A DNA stretch of 45,145 nt, taken from positions 1-45,145 of IMG/VR virus record IMGVR_UViG_3300034072_001272. One strand, written 5' to 3'. A program made the position numbers and the translations under genes. The stretch is from a virus. The notes under the pieces were generated by a model. That model searched no databases. It was given only the letters and a program-made list of their open reading frames with translations, and was not told the origin of the DNA. Shown here in pieces: positions 1 to 7,828 of this stretch (its first letter is position 1; every line of letters begins with the position of its first letter).

Positions 1-31
1 GGTGAGGAGCAACAGCCCACGGGAAGGACCC

Positions 32-66
32 TGTTGCATTTTGCAACACTGTTGCAAAATGCAACA
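32..66. promoter_or_regulatory. Two tandem 17-bp palindromes
   Basis: Positions 32-48 read TGTTGCATTTTGCAACA and 50-66 read TGTTGCAAAATGCAACA. Each is a TGTTGCA-N3-TGCAACA palindrome, the two are inverted copies of each other, and their centres are 18 bp apart. They lie downstream of the last early gene and, if the genome is circular, within about 250 bp upstream of the methyltransferase/terminase operon. The half-site geometry is that of a dimeric DNA-binding protein. The LexA-like or ParB-like proteins encoded nearby are possible binders (inference). As RNA hairpins they are AT-rich and lack a U tract, so a terminator is less likely. Confidence 0.7.
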
Positions 67-179
67 CGTCGCCATGCCCTGCCTGCGAACCGTGCAACGT
101 GCCTCGAATTCATGCTTCGGCCTCCGCCGTAAGTATAAATCCGTTCACGTGCGACCCCTTGCGTTGAGGCCGCCTGTGC

Positions 180-455
180 TCACGAGACGATGGTGATCTG
201 CCTCGCCCCTCGTCCTCGTGTTGCCCATCCCTTTCGCACGATCGCTCGCATGTGCGACGCAGGTGCGTTCGGTGATGTCCACCCGAACGCGTTCATGATC
301 TCACGCGTGGTCGGAGGCCAACCGTGCTCGCTTATGAAGCGAGCGATGAACTCCAGCACCTGACGCTGGCGCGGCGTGAGTTGTTTTCTCTCGACGTTCC
401 CTGGCTGGGGATCGAGCCCATGAACTCTCTCGATTTCCTGGGCTGGTTGGCTCAC
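180..455 (-). CDS. LexA-like winged-helix DNA-binding protein, no peptidase domain
   Basis: A 91-residue protein starting at a GTG whose last bases overlap the upstream stop (GTGA). Residues about 26-85 match the LexA N-terminal domain: LTPRQRQVLEFIARF, then PPTTREI and a recognition-helix region with AFGWTSPNAPASH, ending in a GARQITI strand. The S24 peptidase half of true LexA is absent, so it cannot self-cleave. It is the last gene of the early leftward operon. It could be an early-to-late switch or a host SOS-box binder; the palindromes at 32-66 are just beyond its stop. Family certain, target unknown. Confidence 0.8.
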   Translation of the reverse strand: MSQPAQEIERVHGLDPQPGNVERKQLTPRQRQVLEFIARFISEHGWPPTTREIMNAFGWTSPNAPASHMRAIVRKGWATRGRGARQITIVS

Positions 456-1060
456 GACATGGCAAGCGAATTCTCTCGCCGCTTCCTCTCGTTGTGCTCT
501 CTCAGCTCTTGCTCTGCGAGCAGGCGGGTGCTGATCTCTACTGGCGATGAAAACCTTGTCTCATGAGCCTCAGGCTCGACCACTGCCCTCGGCTTGTTCT
601 TCTCCACGAGCTGTTCCTTCGCAGCGTTGAGCAACGCCACAGCATCGAGCGACTCGAGGTCGTCCAGGCGGTCGATGATCCGTTGGCGAATCTCGCCGTA
701 CTGGTCAGGTGACGCAGCTTCAATTGCCGCCTCGAGCTCGCGTCGCAGCCGGCGGCTGGCCTCGCGGTCGATGACCAGGCGATCCCCACTGAACGCCGGC
801 TGCATCATCGCAACCGACCTCGTCGCAACGGCCTTCGCGGATGCGATCGAGCGATAGGCCGCATGAATCCAAGCGATCTGCGGAAACGGCGTGTCGCGGG
901 TCCGCTTCACCTCACGGATCGCCTCGTAGAGCGTGTCCTGGTCGAGGCCCGACAGGTCGTCGCGCCACAGGGCCAGCTCCTCGGCAGAGTACGTTTCCGT
1001 CATGGCCATCCGCCAAAAGCCGTTGATCAGAGCTCGGTTCTCTTCCCACGTCTTGCTCAC
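452..1060 (-). CDS. Putative helicase-loader-like replication protein
   Basis: 202 residues from a GTG preceded by GGGAGG. The N-terminal 70 residues (FWRMAMTETYSAEELALWRD..., then TRDTPFPQIAWIHAAYR) have the helical pattern of phage helicase-loader/inhibitor N-domains of the G39P type: a region that recruits activity at a surveyed threshold and a PFPxIAxI motif. The rest is charged and helical. It sits directly downstream of a DUF1376 protein, a common phage replication pairing. No helicase is encoded in the window, so it probably hands the host DnaB to the phage origin (inference). The match is by pattern only. Confidence 0.5.
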   Translation of the reverse strand: MSKTWEENRALINGFWRMAMTETYSAEELALWRDDLSGLDQDTLYEAIREVKRTRDTPFPQIAWIHAAYRSIASAKAVATRSVAMMQPAFSGDRLVIDREASRRLRRELEAAIEAASPDQYGEIRQRIIDRLDDLESLDAVALLNAAKEQLVEKNKPRAVVEPEAHETRFSSPVEISTRLLAEQELREHNERKRRENSLAMS

Positions 1061-1920
1061 AGGCCACCTCCCACCGCGACAGGCTTTCGCCCTCGCGAGC
1101 GATCGGGCTGCGGTGGCTTCAAGGTCCTAAACTCACCCGCCAGGATGCGGTCGAGGTCACGCACAAACTGCGTCCACGGCACCGGATCGGTGAACCGGAT
1201 GCACCCCGGGAGCATGGCGAGCCCTCGCCGCAGCTCATCGAGCCGGCCGGGCGATGCCGCGATCTCCGAGAAGTTGTTTGGCGGGGTCAGGTGCGTCCAC
1301 GGGACAGCCCGGTCGATCGCGTTCCAGACCGGGGCGATGGTTGCCCACTCGTCGTGCACCCAGCCAGGCCGGCGGAAATCGTCTTCCGGGTCTCGGGATT
1401 TCGGCGGCGGTGCCGCGGCGCGCGCGTCTGTTTCTTTCTTCTTTGAAGATATAGGTGAAGGTGAAGGTGATGGCGTATCCGAATGCGATACCGTCTGCGT
1501 ATCCGTCTGCGTGGTGCATTCGGTGTCCGCCTGCACTTCCGTCTGCGTGGCCAGCAGCCTTGCCCCAGCCTCCGCGGCTTCCCGTTTCAGCCTCTTTGCC
1601 TCGTTTGCCGCATGGGCCGCGGCCACCTTCTTCTCTCGGTTCTCGACGGCGGCGCTCCGGTGCTCCTCGAGCCGGCGGTTTCGCAGCTTTCCGTCCGTGC
1701 CGAGCGAGAACTTCTCGCCGACCGTGCCCCAGCATTCGGTTACCCCAGGCGTGATTCGCTCAAGGGCCTTCATGTCGCTTGGAAGCCCTCCCATGGCCCA
1801 CTGAGCCATCAGCAGCGTCAGGTAGTGCCCTCGCTCCTCTGCGGACCACCCAAGCGTTGCCGTGAGGAAATCACTCACGTACAGCGGCATCCAAACATCG
1901 ACCTTCGTTTCATCAGCCAT
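1057..1920 (-). CDS. DUF1376 (YdaU-type) phage replication protein
   Basis: 287 residues; the ATG at 1920 has GGAGG six bases upstream and is preferred to the GTG just before it. The N-terminus (VWMPLYVSDFLTATLGWSAE, then RGHYLTLLMAQWAMGGLP) is the recognisable DUF1376 domain, a winged-helix-like module found in phage replication genes. A charged helix and a long low-complexity S/P-rich linker follow, then a C-terminal domain with W and P pairs (about residues 190-285). The stop overlaps the start of the loader-like gene. Likely binds DNA at replication initiation; the exact role is unknown for the family. Confidence 0.75.
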   Translation of the reverse strand: MADETKVDVWMPLYVSDFLTATLGWSAEERGHYLTLLMAQWAMGGLPSDMKALERITPGVTECWGTVGEKFSLGTDGKLRNRRLEEHRSAAVENREKKVAAAHAANEAKRLKREAAEAGARLLATQTEVQADTECTTQTDTQTVSHSDTPSPSPSPISSKKKETDARAAAPPPKSRDPEDDFRRPGWVHDEWATIAPVWNAIDRAVPWTHLTPPNNFSEIAASPGRLDELRRGLAMLPGCIRFTDPVPWTQFVRDLDRILAGEFRTLKPPQPDRSRGRKPVAVGGGL

Positions 1921-1941
1921 CACAGCCCTCCGTGGCTATTG

Positions 1942-2754
1942 TCAGTCATGGGTTTCGCGGGTGATCTCTTCGAGCAGCTCCATCAGCACGGCGACGAGCT
2001 CGTCTTTTCGTTCCGGCCACTTGCCTTGCACCCGCCCAGCAGACTGGCGGATCGCATCAAAACAGCCCTCACAATCGAGGACGTAGATCATGTCAAGGAT
2101 TGGCGACGACCTTGGCTGTGGCTTCTTGGCCGGCGGCTTCTTCTCGACCTCGCGGACAGCCTTCGCGAGCTGACGCGCCGTCGGCTTGGGTGGCAGGCTC
2201 TTGGCGGCCTCGATGATCTTTGCGGCCGGCGCCTTCACATTGCCGGCCGTGATCTTCTTCTCGATGCCAAGCTTCGCAGCGGCGGCCTGGAGCTCGCCGG
2301 CACGACGAACGGTCTTCTCGTCGACGCCGTGCTCTTTGGCGATGACGGAAGCTGTGGACATCTTGCCCGCAGCTTTTCCTTTCAACGCCCCCGCCTCGGC
2401 TGGCGTCTTCTTCGTGCGGTTGTAGAGCCGGCCGAGGATCATCGCGAAATCCTGCTTCGACAGGTTGCGACGTCCGAGCTGGTTGCGGTCGATCCACTCG
2501 GCGGCCTTGGTCCTGTTTGGGAACTTGAGCGAGTCGACGTCGAACCGCAGATCGTGGGCCCGGCAGATCTCGAATCGGTTGTGGCCGTCCAGGAGGATGG
2601 CCGGCTTGTCGCCTCGGTCCCAAACGATCAGCGGCTCCCTGGCTCCGCCGGCCTCGAGCAGGTTCGCCTCGAGCTGCTGGTATTCCTCGCGAGAGAGCGG
2701 AGGAATCTGCTCGGCGAATTCCTTGTCGATGGTGATGCCGTCAACGGTCTTCAT
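1942..2754 (-). CDS. ParB-like nuclease-fold protein with HTH
   Basis: 270 residues. Residues about 20-95 form a ParB N-terminal domain: PLSREEYQQLEANLLEAGG, the core ILLDGHNRFEICR, then a segment carrying WIDRNQLGRRNLS. A helix-turn-helix follows near residues 130-160 (STASVIAKEHGVDEKTVRRA), then a Lys/Ala/Pro-rich linker and a C-terminal segment with a Cys pair. This is the architecture of phage and plasmid ParB-type DNA-binding proteins. No ParA partner is present, so partition is unlikely; regulation or replication is more plausible (inference). The ribosome-binding site is weak. Confidence 0.75.
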   Translation of the reverse strand: MKTVDGITIDKEFAEQIPPLSREEYQQLEANLLEAGGAREPLIVWDRGDKPAILLDGHNRFEICRAHDLRFDVDSLKFPNRTKAAEWIDRNQLGRRNLSKQDFAMILGRLYNRTKKTPAEAGALKGKAAGKMSTASVIAKEHGVDEKTVRRAGELQAAAAKLGIEKKITAGNVKAPAAKIIEAAKSLPPKPTARQLAKAVREVEKKPPAKKPQPRSSPILDMIYVLDCEGCFDAIRQSAGRVQGKWPERKDELVAVLMELLEEITRETHD

Positions 2755-2802
2755 GGTTCACATACATCCCTACGTGGCAGGCAATAGCAAGTCCGTCCTG
2801 GC

Positions 2803-3624
2803 TTACAGGGCCTCGTAGTTGAGTCCGTCAATTTGCGGAAACAATTCGCTTGAATTCCATATGAGAATTCGAGGGCGGCGGCCCTTCCTCTCTGCGTTGA
2901 ACGCTTTTATTGCCCTTGCGGACGCTGATTTTGTGTCCGGCCTGGCCGAAGAGATGCGAAGACGAATTATCCCTTCACGGAATCGATTAAAAGGACGATC
3001 CCTGTCATCTGATCCATTACATATGGTGTCTATGAAGTCTTCGGCCAGCGATGGAGAAACCAAAGAGAACAGGTAGTACAGGGAACTACAGGCCGAAACG
3101 CCCCAGATTTTGTTTCTTGCCGATTGACAAACACGGATTGCCTCCCGAATGCCGGGGTGCCTTTCCAGAAGCTGGAACGCGACTGCTGAACTAAAGTTGT
3201 GTCGCGAGTTGTCGCCGTCAATTGTTTTCGTAGAGCGCATCGCCCCAAGACACGCCAGCACTGATGCCAAGTCGCGCGACGAAGACTCGCCAGCCATGCC
3301 TAGGACATCAGAAACTCGCCTGCGCTTGCTACCAACGTCGATTGTGTCGAAAACGTCTTCCGCGAGGCCGCGCACCACGAGCGCCCAAAAGCCAACGCCA
3401 GTTACCACACAAGCTGTAAGCCTGTGCTGTCCATCTAGTAATCGTCCAGAAGTTGCGAAACGAATGGGCGTTCCATTGTCCTTCATTTCCCCTCGCCTAA
3501 AAGCGCCACAGAGAACCGCCACATGATTCCTCGACAAAGGCCGGTTTCCCTGATTGCTTTTGAGATACTCAGCAGCCATTTGCGGTGTGACGAAAACGTG
3601 TTCTGTAGTTAATCCTGCTGTCAT
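2803..3624 (-). CDS. ParB/DGQHR-like protein on a lower-GC insert
   Basis: 273 residues. The ATG at 3624 is chosen over an in-frame ATG 36 bases upstream because AAAGGAG lies at the right distance before it. Residues about 20-110 carry a ParB-fold core with the motif LLDGQHRLTACV and the segment IDVGSKRRRVSDVL. The remainder is helical and not recognised. Base composition differs sharply from its neighbours: 2881-3000 is near 52% G+C while 2161-2220 is 67%. There are flanking gaps of 48 and 83 bases instead of the overlapping starts used elsewhere in the operon. Probably a recently acquired gene. Confidence 0.65.
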   Translation of the reverse strand: MTAGLTTEHVFVTPQMAAEYLKSNQGNRPLSRNHVAVLCGAFRRGEMKDNGTPIRFATSGRLLDGQHRLTACVVTGVGFWALVVRGLAEDVFDTIDVGSKRRRVSDVLGMAGESSSRDLASVLACLGAMRSTKTIDGDNSRHNFSSAVAFQLLERHPGIREAIRVCQSARNKIWGVSACSSLYYLFSLVSPSLAEDFIDTICNGSDDRDRPFNRFREGIIRLRISSARPDTKSASARAIKAFNAERKGRRPRILIWNSSELFPQIDGLNYEAL

Positions 3625-3707
3625 GACTGATTCTCCTTTGATTGTTTTCCTGTTACTCACGAATTTGATTTCAGCTTAGATACCATCCCTAAGAGGCCCG
3701 CTTGTGC

Positions 3708-4421
3708 TCATGACTCGACCCTCCGAAACTCGACCACCCACACCCAAGGGTTCTCCGCCCACGAGCCGGGGCCGTTGATGGACTCCCACAGATCGCTGAA
3801 CCAATCACGGGCCGTGAAGGCCGGGTCGCAGTCACACCCATCCGGGTAGTGGGGGCATCGCGGTAGATAGCCCATGTCGGGCGTCCATTGCTTCGGGTCG
3901 CACGCGTTAAGCTCTGCGCCTTCAGCGATCGCGTCCTCTTCGCTGATCTCGTTCAGCCGCTCGACTCGCACGCCGGTGATCTCGAGCGTGATCCGCGAGG
4001 CCCAGCGTGGCATGTGGATGGATGGCCGCCAGTGCTTGTTCGATGGATTGGTGACGAAACCGTGTCGCCATTCCGAAGATTCGTCGGCGTGGTAGTGGAT
4101 CTCAGTTCCGAGCCCTTTGCCGTGCGCCGTTGGCTGCCACGTCTCCCGCACCCAAAGGCGATCGCCTGGGCGTCCGTACGGGCATGGATAACCACGCTTG
4201 AAGTATTCCGGGTCGCGATGTCGAAGCCCGTGCGGAGGCGACGAAAACCAGATCGGCATTCCGTCGTCCGCATACTCGACGTGCGGCAGCGGTTGCTTCC
4301 ATACTTCCCTAGAGAACTTCACGATCCTCCGCGTCTGAGTCTTGCGGCCAGCGAGGATCGCCCGGACCATCGGGCCTGAGAACAAGATCGGGCGTTCGCG
4401 GGTGGCGGTTGCGGTGCTCAT
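3708..4421 (-). CDS. ASCH/PUA-like phage protein
   Basis: 237 residues, starting in an ATGA overlap with the gene before it. The N-terminus RPILFSGPMVRAILAGRKTQ-TRR, a central PYGRPGDRLWVRETW and a C-terminal WVWVVEFRRV are hallmarks of a widespread phage family with an ASCH (PUA-related beta-barrel) fold. ASCH domains are thought to bind RNA or modified nucleotides. A Cys/His-rich segment (RCPHYPDGCDCDP) near residue 190 may bind a metal. Many databases call such proteins 'morphogenetic', with no evidence for that here. Family confident, function open. Confidence 0.7.
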   Translation of the reverse strand: MSTATATRERPILFSGPMVRAILAGRKTQTRRIVKFSREVWKQPLPHVEYADDGMPIWFSSPPHGLRHRDPEYFKRGYPCPYGRPGDRLWVRETWQPTAHGKGLGTEIHYHADESSEWRHGFVTNPSNKHWRPSIHMPRWASRITLEITGVRVERLNEISEEDAIAEGAELNACDPKQWTPDMGYLPRCPHYPDGCDCDPAFTARDWFSDLWESINGPGSWAENPWVWVVEFRRVES

Positions 4422-4708
4422 GCCTCACCCAGTTCCTTCCTCGCCGCTGACGCGACCAACTCAATCGCGCCGGCGACGGAGCTGAGGGCATCACGTCCCG
4501 AATCCACCTGCTTCTGCAGCTTTTCGGTAAGAGCCTTCAATTCGAGGTAGTGGCTCAGCAGCACTTCGTAGCCGGCCGCAGCTCGTTCGTTGACCTGCTG
4601 TACCTGGATAAGGTCCCGGCGGTTGGGCATGGCCTGAAAGAAGCAGCTCCCATGGAGAGGCAGCCGTTCGATCAGCTCGACGTTGTAGACAGGGCCCAGC
4701 TCAGCCAT
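4418..4708 (-). CDS. Hypothetical coiled-coil protein
   Basis: 96 residues from the ATG at 4708, which has GGGAGG about ten bases upstream; an earlier in-frame ATG lacks a ribosome-binding site. Residues about 30-80 form a long heptad-like helix (RDLIQVQQVNERAAAGYEVL, then LELKALTEKLQKQVD). No catalytic motif. It overlaps the upstream gene by 8 bases. Not recognised. Confidence 0.6.
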   Translation of the reverse strand: MAELGPVYNVELIERLPLHGSCFFQAMPNRRDLIQVQQVNERAAAGYEVLLSHYLELKALTEKLQKQVDSGRDALSSVAGAIELVASAARKELGEA

Positions 4709-4979
4709 CTGAACCGCCTCCCTGCGACGCAAAGCCGATCCGCTGAAACACGTAGTCACGCTTAAATGGACCTAAGTCACGTTCGGGAATCCATGCCGTC
4801 TCGCGTCGCCGGCCATCCCACCAACTGACTTCGTAGGTGACCTCAACACCTCGAATGCAGACGGCCTGAATCGTCCCGTGGATGGGCTCATTGATGCTGC
4901 TGCCGATGAGTACGGTCTCGCCGGCCGCAATGACCGGTATCGATGAGATCGGGCAGCGGGCCTTCGCGAGTGTTGCCAT
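4701..4979 (-). CDS. Hypothetical small beta-rich protein
   Basis: 92 residues from the ATG at 4979 (a GTG lies immediately before it and overlaps the upstream TGA). The sequence is strand-rich: IAAGETVLIGSS, GTIQAVCIRGVEVTYEVSWW, ETAWIPERDL, then YVFQRIGF. This is the pattern of a small SH3- or Tudor-like barrel, often used to bind nucleic acid or protein tails. No closer assignment can be made. Confidence 0.6.
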   Translation of the reverse strand: MATLAKARCPISSIPVIAAGETVLIGSSINEPIHGTIQAVCIRGVEVTYEVSWWDGRRRETAWIPERDLGPFKRDYVFQRIGFASQGGGSDG

Positions 4980-5182
4980 CACCCACCCCCTTCCGTGCGA
5001 TGACGCAGCACGGTGATCTCATGACCAGAGGCCGCGGACTTGGCGCCGTGGGCCAGGTGCTCGAGTGCCTTTCGCTGGCGATCGATAACGGCACGCAGCG
5101 TGTCGTTCTCTGCCTCGAGATTCTTGGCGAGCGATGCCAGCTCGCGGCGGTTCTTCCATCGTGCGATCAGTTGGCGAATCAT
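4979..5182 (-). CDS. Small coiled-coil protein
   Basis: 67 residues, ATG in an ATGA overlap with the terminase-like gene. Residues about 10-45 are a basic, leucine-heptad helix (RRELASLAKNLEAENDTLRA), ending in a charged tail. It directly follows the Lys-less terminase-like ATPase, with which it is translationally coupled. It could be a partner of that protein (inference). Not recognised. Confidence 0.6.
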   Translation of the reverse strand: MIRQLIARWKNRRELASLAKNLEAENDTLRAVIDRQRKALEHLAHGAKSAASGHEITVLRHRTEGGG

Positions 5183-5979
5183 TGGCCCACCTTCCCTTCC
5201 TGGTCTTGTTGGATGAGGTCAAAAGCTTCCTTGCTGAAAATCGACATACCGGCAGTTTTGGGGCCGCGGGCGCCGAGTCTTGAAACCTCGCCGGCGAGCG
5301 TCGCCTTGCGGTGCATGCACATCGTGGCCGACCGGAGCGTCTCGGCATCGAAAGGGTCATCGACGAACACGAACGTCGGCCTGGTCCTGGTCATTTCAGG
5401 CCCCGCCCTGGTCGACACGCCTACAAATGCACCCATGATGCTGAACGACTGAATCACGCACCCCGAGGCCGGCGAGCCCTTGATGCTCGGGAACCGGATC
5501 ACGTCGCCGCGCCATTCAATGCTGGTCAGAGATCCGTCGCAGGTTTGAAATGCCGCTCGCTGGGTGATCCCATCAAGCTTGCGGATCGGATAGATGGCCT
5601 CCGGAAAATCCTCAAGGAGTAGGTCGTTCCAGAGGCATTCCGACTTGATGTTCTCAGCAAGGGCTTCGGACGCACGTCGCGAATGGTGGATGGTGGCCGT
5701 GAACCAGCTCCGGCCGTACAGGGCGAGCCACAACGCCCCAGCCTCGACGATGGTCGTGCTGCCGATTCCATGATCGACCACCACAAGCGTCCAAAGGCTG
5801 TCCTCGACGGCGAGCTCGAAGTGATTGGTGATCCGCGTGCGGTCCGGCCCCCATTCGGCAGTGAACGACTTGGGCATGTACGTCTTGCAGAACAGCTTGA
5901 AGTCGTCTCGGCAGCTCATCTTGCGTGCCGGATCGACCACAGGGGGAATGGGCCCGATGTCTCGTTCTGACTTTGTCAC
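5179..5979 (-). CDS. Terminase-like ATPase domain without Walker A lysine
   Basis: 266 residues from a GTG (5979) in a GTGA overlap. It aligns along its length with residues about 70-305 of the phage's own large terminase (41156-43327). Shared features are the DDFKLFCKTYM / DSFRAFCETYL entry, ALWLALYG / ALWALLFG, FPSIKGSPASG / FPSIPGSPASG, and Walker B FVFVDDP / LVLIDDP. The terminase Walker A PRGSGKTS is replaced by DHGIGSTT, so the ATP-binding lysine is lost. The coupling motif is also altered, and there is no C-terminal nuclease domain. It sits in the early operon about 1.4 kb downstream of recT, not with head genes. Probably a non-hydrolysing decoy, regulator or scaffold; degradation is unlikely because the frame is intact and coupled. 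Confidence 0.75.
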   Translation of the reverse strand: MTKSERDIGPIPPVVDPARKMSCRDDFKLFCKTYMPKSFTAEWGPDRTRITNHFELAVEDSLWTLVVVDHGIGSTTIVEAGALWLALYGRSWFTATIHHSRRASEALAENIKSECLWNDLLLEDFPEAIYPIRKLDGITQRAAFQTCDGSLTSIEWRGDVIRFPSIKGSPASGCVIQSFSIMGAFVGVSTRAGPEMTRTRPTFVFVDDPFDAETLRSATMCMHRKATLAGEVSRLGARGPKTAGMSIFSKEAFDLIQQDQEGKVGQ

Positions 5980-6338
5980 GCTGCCACCTCGAGCCTTCCT
6001 TGAGCTGCGGCCAGGTCGGCCGCTTTGATGAACCACCCCGTGAACGGCGAGCCATCGAGCCGCTGCACGAGCAGCTTCGACGCGGCCCAGGCTTCACCGG
6101 CCCTCGTGCCGCGCGTCGGCCTGAAATCCTTCGCCTGCTTCAAGAGCTGGCGAAGGGCACGAACCTCGGCGAGGCCGAGCGTGAACAGGTCGCCCTTGAA
6201 TGGTCGAGCCGTCCGCACCACTGCCAACGCGGCCCGCCTGATCCGCGAGACGAACTCGTAGGCCAGGTCGTCGCCGGCCGCGGCTGCCTCCGCTCGCTTC
6301 TCTCGCCGTTTCCGTAGCTTCCGTGCATCGCTCATCAT
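5976..6338 (-). CDS. Hypothetical basic helical protein
   Basis: 120 residues from the ATG at 6338 with GGAGGG upstream. Begins with a strongly basic helix (RKLRKRREKRAEAAAA). A predicted helical core with LFTLGLAEVRALRQLLKQAK follows, then a C-terminal GSPFTGWFIKAADLAAAQGR. The basic head suggests nucleic-acid contact. It is immediately upstream of, and coupled to, the terminase-like ATPase, so its partner-like position resembles that of a small terminase subunit (speculative). Confidence 0.55.
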   Translation of the reverse strand: MMSDARKLRKRREKRAEAAAAGDDLAYEFVSRIRRAALAVVRTARPFKGDLFTLGLAEVRALRQLLKQAKDFRPTRGTRAGEAWAASKLLVQRLDGSPFTGWFIKAADLAAAQGRLEVAA

Positions 6339-6370
6339 CGAGAAACCCTCCTAGCTGTGCGTCCGTTCCC

Positions 6371-6577
6371 TCACGTTTGAATGTCAGGCCTGACTGGGCC
6401 ACCGACCTTGACAATGGGCTCGCCCTCTCCGTCCAAGGCTCGCTGCATTTCTCGAAGACCAATCGCAGGATCGAGCCCGTCATGCTCCACGGCCTCGGCG
6501 ATCCGCTTGACGCGTGCCACCATTCGGTAGCTATCGCCTCTCGTTTCCTGCCGAAGCTTCTCGTTGTCGATGCTCAA
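6371..6577 (-). CDS. Hypothetical protein with TTG start
   Basis: 68 residues. The start is a TTG overlapping the recT stop (TTGA), supported by GGAGG seven bases upstream. Mostly helical and charged, no motif recognised. Lies between recT and a basic protein in the early operon. Confidence 0.55.
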   Translation of the reverse strand: MSIDNEKLRQETRGDSYRMVARVKRIAEAVEHDGLDPAIGLREMQRALDGEGEPIVKVGGPVRPDIQT

Positions 6578-7557
6578 GACTGAGCCTCCTGTCGGGCCAC
6601 GGAATCCAAGAACGCATCCTTCTGGTCTGCGAGGGCTCGCAGCTCGGCGGCCTCCTCGGCGGTGAGCTCGCCGTCCGATGCGAGCTGCTCGGTGCTCTCG
6701 CGGATCTTGGCCACAGCCCGCTTGTCCTTGGCCTCCTCGAGGTAGGCGGCCAGGCGGTCGGCGTGGGGCGGCTCGACATCCTGCTGCTCGTCGAGATCAG
6801 CCGGCTGGGCCTCGACGTCGAGCGTCGTCATGGCGTCGTCGGCCATGCCGCCGGCGGAGCTGCTGAGGGCAGGATCCTCGTAGGCGTCGATCGAGACAGC
6901 CCGGGTCAGCTCAGGCGACACAGGCAGGATCTTGCAGATCCGACGGAACACCGTCTTCTTGGCCATCGATTCGTAGTCGGTCACCCACGGGCCGTCGCCG
7001 CTGGACTTCGACCGCTTGCGGATCTCGTCGACCTCCCGCTTGGTCATGACCTCGAACTGAACGCCACCGTCGCGGAGCTTCGCCACTGCGTAGACCGCGA
7101 CCATGGGGCCGGCGTCGCCCGAGGCCGGCTTGTGGTTCAGCTTGGGATCCAGCCCAAACTCGTAGGAAAACTCGTCCTTCGCGTGGACGACGTGGGCGTA
7201 GATCGTGCTGATCTGCCCGCTGCGACGCGCCAGCTCGATCAGGCCGCGGTAGCCGGGGATGAACTGGCATTCCTTCCGGTTCGTCTTCCGGTTGTTGAAC
7301 GGGACCAGGTACGCGTGGCCGAGCACGCCGTCCGGCTCGAGGCCGAGCTGGCTGGCCTGGATCAGAGCCCCGATCAGGCTTCGCGGCTCGCAGTCCAGCA
7401 GGGCCGGCGTCTTCTGGATGGCCGTGTTGAACACGCGGATCATCCGCTCAGCCGACAGGTGCCGCGGCAGAGCCACCGCGATCTGCTCGCGTGACTTTTC
7501 GATCAGGCTGCGAACGTTGCGGGTTTTCTCTTGGATCTTGGTCAGTGCCTGGGTCAT
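6574..7557 (-). CDS. recT: RecT family single-strand annealing protein
   Basis: 327 residues; the ATG at 7557 has GGAGG six bases upstream (a GTG immediately before it is poorer). Clear RecT family: RNVRSLIEKSREQIAVALP at the N-terminus, LIGALIQASQLGLEPDGVLG, then LVPF, FIPGYRGLIELARRSG and AVYAVAKLRDGGVQFEVM near residue 160. The C-terminal 80 residues are acidic and variable. RecT coats single strands and anneals them during phage recombination. Its usual exonuclease partner (RecE, lambda Exo or YqaJ type) is not seen next to it. The nearby early genes are instead a terminase-like ATPase and small proteins. Confidence 0.92.
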   Translation of the reverse strand: MTQALTKIQEKTRNVRSLIEKSREQIAVALPRHLSAERMIRVFNTAIQKTPALLDCEPRSLIGALIQASQLGLEPDGVLGHAYLVPFNNRKTNRKECQFIPGYRGLIELARRSGQISTIYAHVVHAKDEFSYEFGLDPKLNHKPASGDAGPMVAVYAVAKLRDGGVQFEVMTKREVDEIRKRSKSSGDGPWVTDYESMAKKTVFRRICKILPVSPELTRAVSIDAYEDPALSSSAGGMADDAMTTLDVEAQPADLDEQQDVEPPHADRLAAYLEEAKDKRAVAKIRESTEQLASDGELTAEEAAELRALADQKDAFLDSVARQEAQS

Positions 7558-7802
7558 CACGTGCCTCCTTTGAGTTTTGGGAACATCGATTTCACAGCGT
7601 CGACAGACGCCTTGAGTGCGAGCTTTGCCTCGGGCGAAACCTTGTTGGCGTCACCGCCGGCGGCTTCCAGTTCCTCGAGGTAGCGAACGGCCGCGTTGTG
7701 TTCAGCGATGTACCGCGACTCGGTGTATGCGGCTGCTGCCGCCCGATCGCGGGTGCGTTGGTTGCTCAGGTCCTTCTTGGACTCACAGACGCGAGACGAC
7801 AT
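7557..7802 (-). CDS. Hypothetical helical protein upstream of RecT
   Basis: 81 residues from the ATG at 7802 with AAGGAGGG at ideal spacing. A basic N-terminus is followed by a long helix (AAAAYTESRYIAEHNAAVRY, then LEELEA) and a Lys-rich end. Its stop overlaps the start region of recT. Not recognised; perhaps a RecT accessory by position. Confidence 0.6.
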   Translation of the reverse strand: MSSRVCESKKDLSNQRTRDRAAAAAYTESRYIAEHNAAVRYLEELEAAGGDANKVSPEAKLALKASVDAVKSMFPKLKGGT

Positions 7803-7828
7803 TGGTTCCCTCCTTGGAATGGCCACAG

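Noticed and set aside
5179-5979. Terminase pseudogene
   Set aside because: The frame is intact for 266 residues, both ends are start/stop coupled, and the conserved blocks apart from Walker A persist, so active maintenance is more likely than decay.
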